DNA of 64,000 nt from Stenomitos frigidus_A (GTDB lineage: Bacteria > Cyanobacteriota > Cyanobacteriia > Leptolyngbyales > Leptolyngbyaceae): the NCBI RefSeq assembly GCF_963877135.1, contig NZ_CAWNSW010000001.1:1-64000 (forward strand), written 5' to 3'. The notes under the pieces are model-generated. The model was not told the DNA's origin and did not search any database. It saw only the letters and a list, made by a program, of their open reading frames with translations. Every line of letters starts with the position of its first letter. Within the stretch, counting starts at the first letter, position 1. Position numbers and translations under genes: made by a program. Below, in pieces: positions 24,891-34,003 of this stretch.

Positions 24891-26390
24891 ATGCACCATG
24901 ATCGATCGCAGCAGATGCTTGAGGCCCTACAAGCCTTTCTGACCACTCCACTAGAGACGACATTGCAGCAGCATAGTCAAGCAGACTGGGAGCAGTCGGT
25001 TCTAGACTTATGCCATCAAACGATTGCGACGGTGCCTGCCTATCGATCGTTTCTGCACGCCCAAGGCGTTGTTCCTGACTCCATTCGAACGATCGCAGAC
25101 TTTCAGCAACTCCCCCTCACCACAAAAGACAACTACCTGCGGCACTATTCTTTGACTGAGTTGTGTCGTCGGGGGCAACTGGAGCACTGTGACATGCTTG
25201 CCGTCTCTTCTGGCTCTACAGGACAACCTAGCTTTTGGGCGCGATCGCTCACTGATGAGTTACAGGTTGCCACTCGCTTTGAGCAGATTTTTCACGATAG
25301 CTTTCAGGCCGATCGGCGTCGCACTCTGGCTGTCGTCTGTTTTGCACTGGGAACCTGGGTGGGTGGCATGTACACAGCCAACTGTTGCCGCCACCTGTCC
25401 AGCAAAGGCTACCCCATCACCCTCATTACGCCTGGAAACAATAAGGCTGAAATTTTTCGGGTCGTTCAAACCCTAGCTCCCCAGTTTGATCAGGTTGTGC
25501 TGCTGGGCTATCCTCCGTTCCTGAAAGATGTGATTGATAGCGGCATTGCTCAGGGAATTGACTGGCAAGCCGATCACGTCAAACTGGTGATGGCAGGTGA
25601 GGTATTCAGCGAGGCGTGGCGATCGCTGGTGGGCGATCGGCTTGGCTCCACGGACGTCTGCTTTGACTCTGCCTCTCTTTATGGCACTGCCGACGCTGGC
25701 GTGCTGGGGAATGAAACACCCCTGAGCATTTGCATTCGCCGTTGGCTAGCGGAACATCCCGATGCGGCTCGCTCCCTGTTTGGCGAATCGCGCATGCCAA
25801 CGCTTGTGCAATATGACCCGATCAGCCGCTTCTTTGAAGTTCAGGACGGGACACTTTTATTTTCTGGCGATAGTGGCATGCCGTTAATGCGCTATCACAT
25901 CGCCGACAACGGTGGTTTGCTTTCGTACCCGCAGATGCTGGATTACCTCGCAGAGTGGGGCTTTGATCCCATCAAGGCGCTTCCAGACAACCGAGGCGTT
26001 TACCCACTACCCTTTGTTTATGTGTTTGGGCGATCGCACTTCACCGTGTCTTATTTTGGTGCAAACGTCTACCCTGAGAATGTCACTGTGGGATTGGAAC
26101 AAGCGCCCATCTGCGAATGGGTTACCGGAAAGTTTGTGATGCAGGTGATGGAAGACACCGATCAAAACAAGCGTCTCGCCATTGCTGTTGAGTTAGCACC
26201 GGGTGTAGCGGGCAGTGAGGAGAAATGTAGTGCGATCGCGACTGCCATTCTTCATCATCTGCGACGACTCAATAGTGAATTCACCCACTATGTTCCTGAC
26301 GCCTACCAGCCTCCTCACATTACTTTGCACCCAACCGGAGATGCCAATTATTTTCCCATTGGCGTCAAACACCGTTACACACGAGCATAA
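24891..26390 (+). CDS. Phenylacetate-CoA ligase (PaaK)-like adenylate-forming enzyme
   Basis: This ~499-residue enzyme contains the AMP-binding motif MLAVSSGSTGQPSFWARS. Further blocks typical of the PaaK branch are IADFQQLPLTTKDNYLRHYS, FALGTWVGGMYTANCCRHLS, ASLYGTADAGVLGNETPL (with the E/D after the GTADAG turn) and FVYVFGRSHFTVSYFGANVY. Such enzymes activate aryl or other acids with ATP; the substrate cannot be told. The ATG at 24891 is chosen because the earlier in-frame start (24792) lies inside the dispersed repeat. No phenylacetate pathway genes are adjacent. Confidence 0.87.
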   Translation: MHHDRSQQMLEALQAFLTTPLETTLQQHSQADWEQSVLDLCHQTIATVPAYRSFLHAQGVVPDSIRTIADFQQLPLTTKDNYLRHYSLTELCRRGQLEHCDMLAVSSGSTGQPSFWARSLTDELQVATRFEQIFHDSFQADRRRTLAVVCFALGTWVGGMYTANCCRHLSSKGYPITLITPGNNKAEIFRVVQTLAPQFDQVVLLGYPPFLKDVIDSGIAQGIDWQADHVKLVMAGEVFSEAWRSLVGDRLGSTDVCFDSASLYGTADAGVLGNETPLSICIRRWLAEHPDAARSLFGESRMPTLVQYDPISRFFEVQDGTLLFSGDSGMPLMRYHIADNGGLLSYPQMLDYLAEWGFDPIKALPDNRGVYPLPFVYVFGRSHFTVSYFGANVYPENVTVGLEQAPICEWVTGKFVMQVMEDTDQNKRLAIAVELAPGVAGSEEKCSAIATAILHHLRRLNSEFTHYVPDAYQPPHITLHPTGDANYFPIGVKHRYTRA

Positions 26391-26396
26391 ACGTCA

Positions 26397-27023
26397 CTAG
26401 AATTGCTGCCCGCGCAGTTTTGTCAGCGATCGCTCTAGATTCTGCCTCGCCTGTGCCTCCAGTCGCTCCCGAAAAAACGAGGTGTAATAGATGGTCGATC
26501 GCTGGAGAAACCGCTCCAGAATGGCCGCACGTCCAGTACAGTATTGTGCTTTCGGGACCCAGGCATACTCGCGGCGGATACACTGCTCATACGCGTCAAA
26601 CGGCTCTGGCGCTTGCCCCAGGATTGATAAGTCGATATCTAGCAGCAACTTGCAATCATGGTGCTCTGGTAAGCGATCGTGCTTTGTGGCAACAATCATC
26701 GCGGCGATCCGATCGATAACAACAGCACTCACTCCAAGCTGTTGCAGCCGTTGGGTTGCCCAGAGCGCACTTTGTGCTTCGTTATCGACTGCGTTTGGAA
26801 CATAAACCGCATCATGGAACCACAGTGCTACTTCCACCTCAGCGGGGTGTTCTGCCTCGGCTTGAGCCAAATCAAACTGGCGCAAGCAAGCCTCAAGATG
26901 GGTAGCCGTATGGTAAGCACGGTGTGGTTGAAGATAGGCCTCCAGCAGTTGGGTGAAGAGCGCTGAACCGTCATGACCACCGAAGTGCTGCCATACCTTC
27001 TGGAAGCGAACAGGATCAAGCAT
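26397..27023 (-). CDS. HD-superfamily hydrolase (COG4339 type)
   Basis: This 208-residue protein reads YLQPHRAYHTATHLEACLRQ, VEVALWFHDAVYVPNAVDNE, MIVATKHDRLPEHHDCKLLL and DIDLSILGQAPEPFDAYEQC. The HxxxH, HD and D residues form an HD metal site. This is the small family of predicted metal-dependent phosphohydrolases with no known substrate. It ends 6 bp from the convergent PaaK-like gene. Confidence 0.85.
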   Translation of the reverse strand: MLDPVRFQKVWQHFGGHDGSALFTQLLEAYLQPHRAYHTATHLEACLRQFDLAQAEAEHPAEVEVALWFHDAVYVPNAVDNEAQSALWATQRLQQLGVSAVVIDRIAAMIVATKHDRLPEHHDCKLLLDIDLSILGQAPEPFDAYEQCIRREYAWVPKAQYCTGRAAILERFLQRSTIYYTSFFRERLEAQARQNLERSLTKLRGQQF

Positions 27024-27035
27024 AGTCGTGCATGG

Positions 27036-27330
27036 TTAGGGAGCGGTGGGAGGAACTTCTACAGGCGATGGCTCGACAACGGCTTCAGGTGATGGGTTTG
27101 AAGGAGAAACGTCAGCGGGTGCTGGTGGCGATACAGGGGAGGCTTCCGGTGCTGGCGTTGTTGGCTGCAACGGTGGAGCGGTTGGTTTAGTCACGGGGAG
27201 CGATCGCGCAGGGGCAGGAGCAGAGCCTGGTTTAATGGGAGGCTCCTTCACTGTAGTTGCAGATGGCGTGGATGGTTCACCCTCACGGCGCTTCTTCTCT
27301 TCATCGGTGACTTGCTGGCGATCGTACCAA
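27036..27330 (-). pseudogene. Proline-rich C-terminal fragment of an unknown protein
   Basis: On the minus strand an open frame runs from ~27330 to a stop at 27036. It begins YDRQQVTDEEKKRREGEPST and ends in a Pro/Ala/Ser-rich tail (PAPARSLPVTKPTAPPLQPT). No initiation codon with a ribosome site precedes it, and its 5' end abuts TonB-receptor sequence running the other way. It looks like the tail of a larger envelope or disordered protein whose front was lost. I do not recognise the family. Confidence 0.5.
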
Positions 27331-27927
27331 TGCGGCTCTCTTCGTTCTCAACACGTTCAAAATCCTTGATCATGTGCAGCTTGAGCTGGGTCTACGCCAG
27401 AACTTCAACACCGAATTTGGTAGTTCAGCGAACCCCAGTGTTGGTACTCGCTGGGACATCACGCCAGCGATCGCGCTCCGTGGTAGTTGGGTCTCGGTAC
27501 GCCGCAATCCTGGGCTAGATCAGCTATATCTTTTTGATACCGTTCACGGCTGGTTGCCAAACCCAAAGCTAGACCCAGAGACAGGTTCTGCGTGGACAGC
27601 CGGGGTTGACCTGAACATAAGTTCTACCCTATCTGCCCAACTTACTTACTTTGGCAACCGTTTAGAGGATCGCATCAGCGTTGTTGCTGGACGCTGGGAA
27701 AATATTGGTCTGGTCAAAACTAATGGGTTTGAGGCCGGTGTCCGGTGGCGCATTACGCCTCAAATTTCGGCGCTGATCAATTACACCTATACCGATGCGC
27801 GGATTGAAACAGATGCAGAGAGGGGCTTACAGCTCAGTACCATTCCCTTCTCAGTCGCTACGAGAAAGTAAACCGCATCTACCAACCGGGTTTGACCTTT
27901 CGAGTCGGTCTCTCTGCGACTTTTTAA
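27317..27927 (+). pseudogene. TonB-dependent receptor, C-terminal barrel fragment with internal deletion
   Basis: The reading RTNAALFVLNTFKILD, VQLELGLRQNFNTEFG, NPGLDQLYLFDTVHGWLPNP, GRWENIGLVKTNGFEAGVRW, INYTYTDARIETDAERGLQL, STIPFSVA is the barrel of a cyanobacterial siderophore receptor. It breaks at ~27860. In another frame the true end appears (YEKVNRIYQPGLTFRVGLSA then TF-stop at 27925-27927, with the usual terminal Phe). About 100 residues are missing between the two parts, and the plug and N-terminal barrel are absent. Confidence 0.88.
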
Positions 27928-27962
27928 TCCTAAGGAACGCAGATTTAATAAGGTGCAATTCT

Positions 27963-27998
27963 TTCTGTAGGGGCGTTCCATGTAACGTCCCTACAGAA
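27963..27998. terminator. Hairpin after the TonB-receptor remnant
   Basis: TTCTGTAGGGGCGTT pairs with AACGTCCCTACAGAA (one G-T pair) around a 6-nt loop. A related hairpin with CTGTAGGG/CCCTACAG arms lies at 62722-62754, so this is a recurring palindrome type. Confidence 0.6.
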
Positions 27999-28120
27999 GG
28001 GAAATGGTTCAGATTAATTAATCCACGATCCTAAGGAAAAGGTTGGCGGGTCGCGGATTCATCGTCAGTCAGTGAGGTCAGTAGCCTAAAATCAAAGCAT
28101 TGTCAGCCCCTCAATGCTCT

Positions 28121-29044
28121 ATGCTGCCCATCATTTACTCTGACGATTTTTTGCTGCACGAAACGGGTTCCTTTCATCCCGAAAAACCAGAACGCTTGAC
28201 GGCCATTAGGAACGCATTGAAGTCAGCGGTTTGGGCCGATCAGTTGGATTGGCGATCGCCCACTCCCATTGCCACCCGTCCTGTGATGGCGCAGCTGCAA
28301 CAGGTGCATACTCAACGCTACATCGACGGTGTACAGCGGTTGGTAAGCCGTGGTGGTGGCTACATTGATGCCGATACACCCGTTTCGGCGCAGACTTACG
28401 ATGTGGCGCTGTTAGCGGTCAGTGCCTGGATGGATGGGGTCGATTGCGTCTTAGCGACCGATAATCCAGCGTTTGTCCTGGCGCGTCCACCCGGTCATCA
28501 TGCGGTCAGTGAAGTCGGTATGGGGTTTTGCATCTTTTCCAATGCCGCGATCGCCGCTCGTTACGCACTGGAACAACCCGGTGTCGATCGCGTGGCGATT
28601 CTGGATTGGGATGTGCATCACGGCAATGGTACCCAGGCGATCGTTGAAACCCATCCTCAGATTGCTTACTGTTCGCTGCATGAATCGCCGCAGTATCCTG
28701 GTACCGGAGCCGAGCATGAACGCGGCTTGCACAATAATGTACTCAACGTACCGATGCCGCCTGGCAGCACAATGGCAGCTTACGAACCGGCCTTTAGCCA
28801 GAAAGTGATGCCGTTTTTAACCGGCTTCCAACCCGATTTGCTCATCATTAGCGCTGGCTACGATGCCAACCATGCCGATCCCCTTGCTGGCATTTCACTC
28901 AAACCAGAAGACTTTGGGGTCTTTACACGCTACTGCTTAGCGCTCACCCGTCGCCTGCTCTTTGGGTTGGAAGGTGGTTACGATTTGGATGCGATCGGGC
29001 GATCGGTGGTTGCCACGATCGAGCCATGTTTGCCATTGAGATGA
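28121..29044 (+). CDS. Histone deacetylase/acetoin utilization-family hydrolase
   Basis: This ~307-residue protein has HDAC-superfamily motifs: GSFHPEKPERLTAIRNAL, LARPPGHHAVSEVGMGFCIF (catalytic His pair), VAILDWDVHHGNGTQAIVET (zinc Asp and His), LIISAGYDANHADPLAGISL (zinc Asp) and FGLEGGYDLDAIGRSV. Bacterial members deacetylate polyamines, acetoin-related compounds or proteins; the substrate is unknown here. The ATG at 28121 is used; a TTG at 28100 lies upstream. Confidence 0.92.
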   Translation: MLPIIYSDDFLLHETGSFHPEKPERLTAIRNALKSAVWADQLDWRSPTPIATRPVMAQLQQVHTQRYIDGVQRLVSRGGGYIDADTPVSAQTYDVALLAVSAWMDGVDCVLATDNPAFVLARPPGHHAVSEVGMGFCIFSNAAIAARYALEQPGVDRVAILDWDVHHGNGTQAIVETHPQIAYCSLHESPQYPGTGAEHERGLHNNVLNVPMPPGSTMAAYEPAFSQKVMPFLTGFQPDLLIISAGYDANHADPLAGISLKPEDFGVFTRYCLALTRRLLFGLEGGYDLDAIGRSVVATIEPCLPLR

Positions 29045-29119
29045 TGTGAGGCGGACAAAGAATGGGTAATGGTTTCTGGAAAATTTTAGAAATTTCCTAA
29101 TTTCCATCCTGGAACGCGT

Positions 29120-30559
29120 TTAAATCGGTAAGCCGATCACAAAGACGCTCCCTTCGCCCAGTTTCGATCGCACCGAGATCGTACCGCCCATCCCTTCTAC
29201 TAAAGTTTTGACAATGGCTAACCCTAAGCCATGACCTCCAGTCGAACGAGCACGGGCTTCATCAACTCGGTAGAAGCGTTCAAAAATGCGACTCTGATCC
29301 TGGAGCGGAATACCAACGCCGCGATCGTGCACCTGGATGGTTGCCTGCTGGTCTGTTCCCTCCAGAATTAAATCAATCGGTTGGTTGGGCTCCGAATATT
29401 TCACGGCATTATCGATCAGGTTGATCAACACCTGTCTCAGGCGATCGCGGTCTACGATGGCGACTACTGTTTTTGTTGCTTGCACTTGGAGCAACCGACT
29501 ACTAAATTTCTCTGCCATCCCTGCCACTTCAAAAACCAGATCATTCAAACTGATCGGCTCTAAAAGATAATGCGCGTAACCGCTATCAGCTCGTGCTAAA
29601 TCGAGTAAGTCTTGCAGCAGGCGCACTGTGCGATCGGCTTCCGATGCAGCCGTTTCCAGCGCCTCTTGCTGATAGTCGGTTAAGTTGTTACTGCGCCGCA
29701 GCAAACTTTGCAAATAGCCCAACACAACCGTCAAGGGTGTGCGCAACTCATGGGAAATATTGCCAACAAACTGTCGCTGCTGTTCCCAGGCATCCGATAG
29801 CCGTGACAGCATCATGTTGAAAGTTTGCGCCAGTTCTTTTACTTCGGTTGGTGCATTGCTTAGTTGCAGCTTGGCTTGGCTCAAATCATCGACTGAAATG
29901 GCGCCTGCCATTTGACTCATTTCCTGTAAGGGCTGCAACGATCGCCGAATTCGCAGGGCGATCGCGGCCATCGTCAGCATGGTTGCCAGCACGCAGACGA
30001 TCGCTAAACCCTGGATCGCAGCAATCAATTGCCGCTGGTCTTCCGTTATATCCTGCGCCATGTAGACCTTGCCCAACAGCTTTCCCTTTGCTGTCACCAA
30101 ACCTTGATACAAAATCAGGTAGTGACTCCCAACTTTATAGACCTGAGGTTTGAGTGGCATCTCCGCTAATGACATCAGTTCGTCCGTTGCGGTAAACGAT
30201 GAGGTCGCCCCCGTTGACTGGGCGAGCAGTTGCTTGCCATCGATACTTTTCACCCAGATCACTAGCCCCGCTACAGACACATTATTGATGGTCTTTTGGA
30301 GGCCGATTTCAACTGGCAGCATTTCACTATAAAGTTCCACATCGCGGGGAAAGCGATTAGCGATGTATTCCACACTCTGAGTATGAGTTGTAATCAAGAG
30401 CTGCTGCATTTTCCAGCTTGTCCAGATAGCAACGCAACTCAGACATAGCACCGAGAGCGCAGCAATTTCTGTGGTTAAACGAAACTGAAGGGAAGCCGTA
30501 TCCAGTGGCCTTCGCTTGACACGACGCATTGCCCCCCGGAGTGTGTGAATTAGTTGCAT
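29120..30559 (-). CDS. Two-component sensor histidine kinase (orphan)
   Basis: This 479-residue protein has TM1 at ~29-50, an extracytoplasmic sensor region of ~130 residues, TM2 at ~185-205, HAMP, then HisKA (FVGNISHELRTPLTVVLGYL, phospho-His) and HATPase (LINLIDNAVKYSEP, HDRGVGIPLQDQSRIFERFY, GGHGLGLAIVKTLVEGMGG). All catalytic boxes are intact. No response regulator lies next to it, so the cognate partner is elsewhere. The sensor domain has no recognised ligand motif. Confidence 0.93.
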   Translation of the reverse strand: MQLIHTLRGAMRRVKRRPLDTASLQFRLTTEIAALSVLCLSCVAIWTSWKMQQLLITTHTQSVEYIANRFPRDVELYSEMLPVEIGLQKTINNVSVAGLVIWVKSIDGKQLLAQSTGATSSFTATDELMSLAEMPLKPQVYKVGSHYLILYQGLVTAKGKLLGKVYMAQDITEDQRQLIAAIQGLAIVCVLATMLTMAAIALRIRRSLQPLQEMSQMAGAISVDDLSQAKLQLSNAPTEVKELAQTFNMMLSRLSDAWEQQRQFVGNISHELRTPLTVVLGYLQSLLRRSNNLTDYQQEALETAASEADRTVRLLQDLLDLARADSGYAHYLLEPISLNDLVFEVAGMAEKFSSRLLQVQATKTVVAIVDRDRLRQVLINLIDNAVKYSEPNQPIDLILEGTDQQATIQVHDRGVGIPLQDQSRIFERFYRVDEARARSTGGHGLGLAIVKTLVEGMGGTISVRSKLGEGSVFVIGLPI

Positions 30560-31161
30560 TGGCAATTAGCGATGTCCGTGCATTTCATCAAATTGCAGAT
30601 AAATTCTAGTGAAAGCATGCGTTTAATGATTATGCAGAAACTTGAGTTTCTTCGCGAGCAGACGCGAGCCAAAACCCAAGTGACGTCCGGAAACCCGGTT
30701 TCTCTCGAAACAAGTGTCAGTACTAAAGCAGGAAACTATTTCTACTGTAGCCGAAGCCCTCTCTGTAGAATGATGTGGATTTAATGTCTCCCTGAGTTTT
30801 TGCTGAGAAAGGCGATCGTGCTGAGAGCGAATTAGCCGTTGCGTCTGTTCCTCACAAGTTCCTCAAAGTTTTTTCTTACTCTTGAGATGCTGTTAGCAAC
30901 GCAATTCTGCTCTTCAAGGCAACGGTAGCGACAGCACTTAACCGACAGCACTTAATAAAGATGGCTGGTTCCTAACAGACTGCTTGCGATCGACGGTTCT
31001 GAACTGGTTCGCCATCCTTTTCATCAGTGCGTCTTGCTAACGTCACTGGCGCTGATGCAAACACTGCGGCCTGTTCTGTTCAATGACACAACCCAGCAGC
31101 AGGGTTCTTGAGGAGAGGTTTTGAGCAAAAAAGGCGTTACGTATTGAACAAAGGAGGTTCT
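30560..31161. other. 600-bp gap upstream of a Usp gene
   Basis: It holds a GAAACCCGGTTTCTC palindrome at 30690 related to 11321, and an imperfect repeat CAGCACTTAA at ~30933 and ~30949. Short frames here have no conserved features. The ribosome site AAAGGAGG at 31150-31157 belongs to the Usp gene. Confidence 0.5.
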
Positions 31162-31692
31162 ATGTTTCACAAAATTCTCGTTGCAGTCGATAGCTCTAAT
31201 AGTGGCAAAAAGGTCTTTGAGGAAGCACTTGCGTTAGCTAAAGCAACCAAAGCAACGCTAATGCTCTTACACGTGCTCTCAGGCGAGGAAGTAGGTAGCC
31301 CCAAATATCCTGCCTTAACAACGCTGGAATACTATCCAACGCTGGATGGCAGCATGCTCGATATTTATCGAGAGCAGTGGCAGCACTACGAAAAACAAGG
31401 ACTAGAACGACTGCGGTCGCTGACGCAGACAGCGACCGATGCAGGTGTACCAACAGAGTTCACTCAAAATCTTGGCAGCCCTGGGCCCGTGATCTGCCAG
31501 CTTGCCCGTAACCTGGACGTTGACCTGGTTATGCTGGGTCGTCGGGGGCACTCTGGCTTAAGTGAGTTGCTTTTAGGTAGCGTGAGTAATTATGTGCTGC
31601 ATCATGCACCCTGCTCAGTGCTCACAGTGCAGGGCGAAACTCATGCTGATGCAGACGCTGCTATGGCAAAACAAGCCTCGATCGCGTCCTAA
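31162..31692 (+). CDS. Universal stress protein (UspA family)
   Basis: This 176-residue single Usp domain starts MFHKILVAVDSSNSGKKVFE and has ATKATLMLLHVL and the nucleotide-binding pattern LDVDLVMLGRRGHSGLSELL then LGSVSNYVLHHAPCSVLTV, i.e. G2xG9xG(S/T). The intact motif suggests an ATP-binding type Usp. The ATG at 31162 follows AAAGGAGG. A membrane-protein gene follows 84 bp downstream. Confidence 0.93.
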   Translation: MFHKILVAVDSSNSGKKVFEEALALAKATKATLMLLHVLSGEEVGSPKYPALTTLEYYPTLDGSMLDIYREQWQHYEKQGLERLRSLTQTATDAGVPTEFTQNLGSPGPVICQLARNLDVDLVMLGRRGHSGLSELLLGSVSNYVLHHAPCSVLTVQGETHADADAAMAKQASIAS

Positions 31693-31776
31693 ACCTGTAG
31701 CGCGATCAAGCCTTGAAAGAAGATGGTTTGCGATGCCGATCAAACAGCAAGACTAACGTGTAGCGAGGCTTGATCC

Positions 31777-32502
31777 ATGTCTAAACAAGCGCTTGAGAAC
31801 CAGGAGCACCGACCGATCCACATCTTAAGCCGGAGCAAAAGCTGGACGCTATGGGAAGCATGGGTGGCCGCAACCGCGATCGCTGAATTTGTGGGCTTAG
31901 GGATTGTTCTCATTGCCAGCACCACGCTGAATCTGCTGGGCACCACTGAAATCGTCGCCGTTTTGCATCTTGTCGGTTTGCTACAAGGTATTATACTCGG
32001 CTTTGCCCAATGGCTTGTGCTGCGACGGTACATTAAACACATTGGCAAATGGATTGCGATGACGGCGATCGCGGCCTCGATCGCTTGGTTGATTGGCATT
32101 AAAGCCAGCGCAATCATTTCGTTCTTCCTGATCCTGGATCATACAGGCACCGTTGAGGTGAAAACCCTGGCGCTCGCTAGAGCTGTGCTTCTTTTAGGAG
32201 CCTGGGTCGGAAGCGTCTTAGGGTTGGCTCAATGGCTGGTGCTGAGAGAGCATATCCGCCGAGCAGGCTGGTGGATTTTTGCCAATGCAATTGCCTGGGC
32301 GTTTGGGCTGCTCGTTGCTTACGCAGGAACAACCTTCATGACGATCGATCGCTTTAATCTTGCGACCGCTCTAGCAGCAGCGGCCACTGGCTTAACGGTC
32401 GGCGCTGTTGTCGGCGGTATTACAGGTATCGCGCTGCTCTGGCTCTTAAAGCCACGTTTGTTAAGGCATGCGGCAAAACCTGCCTCTCGGAAGTCTCCTT
32501 GA
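31777..32502 (+). CDS. Polytopic membrane protein with internal duplication
   Basis: This 241-residue protein has about six hydrophobic helices. The segment GFAQWLVLRRYIKHIGKWI (~aa 77-95) is repeated as GLAQWLVLREHIRRAGWWIF (~aa 149-168), each followed by an IAW-containing helix. It therefore arose by duplication of a helix-loop-helix unit. Such QWLVL-repeat proteins occur in cyanobacteria without known function. It follows the Usp gene in the same direction. Confidence 0.75.
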   Translation: MSKQALENQEHRPIHILSRSKSWTLWEAWVAATAIAEFVGLGIVLIASTTLNLLGTTEIVAVLHLVGLLQGIILGFAQWLVLRRYIKHIGKWIAMTAIAASIAWLIGIKASAIISFFLILDHTGTVEVKTLALARAVLLLGAWVGSVLGLAQWLVLREHIRRAGWWIFANAIAWAFGLLVAYAGTTFMTIDRFNLATALAAAATGLTVGAVVGGITGIALLWLLKPRLLRHAAKPASRKSP

Positions 32503-32565
32503 TCCAGTACCGATGCAGTTAGAACGTGCAAGCCTAACCCCCCAAACTCATACTGATGCAATGCA

Positions 32566-32604
32566 CTAGAAAAAAGGGAAACCTCTAAAGTCTCCTTTTT
32601 CTAG
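32566..32604 (+). terminator. Hairpin after the membrane-protein gene
   Basis: CTAGAAAAAAGGGA pairs with TCTCCTTTTTCTAG around an A/T-rich loop, 64 bp after the stop. Confidence 0.55.
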
Positions 32605-32698
32605 CAGAGCGGCTCGATCGCACGAAGTTTGGGAATCTCTTCTGAGTCAGCGTGATAAACAGTGCCGTAGGATGATGAGCAAAGATTACAGCAGCCTT

Positions 32699-33736
32699 TT
32701 ACGCCGTATAACTTCTGCCTAAACCAAGCGCACCCAACCCTTTGCGATAAGCGATCGAGGTTCTATCTGCGCCGATATGCGATTCAGCGGAGAGTTCTAA
32801 CGGCAGATCTTCAGGATACTGTGCTTCAACCACTTCCTTGTCTTCGGCAAACACCTGGTAATTGAACTCAAACACTGGTTCCAGCGGTGCGTCTTTATCA
32901 AAGTTGCGGCACAGTGGGACGAAAACGCGCGTTTTGCGAGCTGATACTGGAGAGGCTGCGTTGAGAATGCACAGTCGCCCTTCGCCAGGGAAATGCACCG
33001 TCAGACGTGCTGTAAACGGGAAAAAGACCTCAAAAATACGGAGCCATTGAAAATCAGGCGGAGCCAAATCCTGCATCGCTTTAGGAAAGTTGCTGACCGT
33101 ACTGAGATATTCAGCGCGAATCCCATTCGGCGTTTTATCAACTTCATAGCGCGGCACGACTGGATTGTTGAGGTCGCCGAAGGTGTTGGTATGCACCCAG
33201 GCAAAGTGAGCCACATCCAAAAAGCCCTCAACCTGTCTACCTGCCGCTGCATTGAGATCGACAGCATCAGGAAGAATCTGTTGATAGTCGGGGTCATCCC
33301 ATTCGTGCAGGTTGGGCAAGGGATACTGTTCGCCGCCACCCAGGGATGTCCATACCAAGCCATACGCTTCTTTGACAGGATAGGTTTTGAGGCAAAGCTT
33401 GATGGGAATGCTAGTACCCGGACTGGCTGGCACTTCGACGCAACGACCCTCTGCCGAGTAATGAAACCCGTGATACTTGCAGACGAGCTGATCGCCGCTG
33501 ACCCATCCCATACTCAACGGAATGCCTCGGTGCAAGCAAATATCGTTTGCCACAGAAATGCCCGCAGAGGTGCGCCAAATAACCAGCCGTTGATCCAGCA
33601 GCGTCGCAGAGAGGGGCTGCTCTTTCACATCACGGCTAAAGGCGATCGGATACCAGAAGGGCGCAAGAGCGTCCCAATCTGATTCGGTAAACGTACATCC
33701 TCGTGGATAAACCGTTCGATGAGCTGTACTAACCAT
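32699..33736 (-). CDS. Rieske non-heme iron oxygenase
   Basis: This 345-residue protein has the Rieske cluster motif CLHRGIPLSMGWVSGDQLVC followed by KYHGF (CxH...CxxH). The mononuclear iron site is in VEGFLDVAHFAWVHTNTFGD (D-x3-H-x4-H type). It is of the vanillate-demethylase/PaO-like alpha-subunit kind that uses an external reductase. The substrate is unknown. No ferredoxin or reductase gene is adjacent. Confidence 0.9.
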   Translation of the reverse strand: MVSTAHRTVYPRGCTFTESDWDALAPFWYPIAFSRDVKEQPLSATLLDQRLVIWRTSAGISVANDICLHRGIPLSMGWVSGDQLVCKYHGFHYSAEGRCVEVPASPGTSIPIKLCLKTYPVKEAYGLVWTSLGGGEQYPLPNLHEWDDPDYQQILPDAVDLNAAAGRQVEGFLDVAHFAWVHTNTFGDLNNPVVPRYEVDKTPNGIRAEYLSTVSNFPKAMQDLAPPDFQWLRIFEVFFPFTARLTVHFPGEGRLCILNAASPVSARKTRVFVPLCRNFDKDAPLEPVFEFNYQVFAEDKEVVEAQYPEDLPLELSAESHIGADRTSIAYRKGLGALGLGRSYTA

Positions 33737-33908
33737 GTCAACTACGACTCCTTACAACAACGTGTGGCGCACGACACGCTAAGGTATGCGGTATACATAG
33801 TCCAATGACAGGGCAGTGAGTTGCAGTCACGCTTGTTACCGAACAAACAATTGTGATCGAACCTTTGGTTGCTGCTTCGATCGGCCGCAAGGGAATAGTG
33901 ACGAAGAA

Positions 33909-33985
33909 AGGAGCGGTCAGGAGTCAGGAGTCAGTGGTCAGCAAAAAGCTGATAGCTGATGGCTGACCGCTGATAGCTGCTACAA
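33909..33985. repeat. Degenerate heptameric repeats (GTCAGGA / GATAGCT types)
   Basis: GGTCAGGAGTCAGGAGTCAG is followed by GCTGATAGCTGATGGCTGAC. These are the same heptamer families found at 43741-43797 and 61975-62042. They lie between the malic enzyme and Rieske genes. Confidence 0.8.
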
Positions 33986-34003
33986 CGTGCTGTTCTTTAA
34001 CCT

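Noticed and set aside
30554..30784. 76-codon open frame overlapping the kinase start
   Set aside because: It begins inside another gene's start region, covers a dispersed palindrome and shows no conserved feature.
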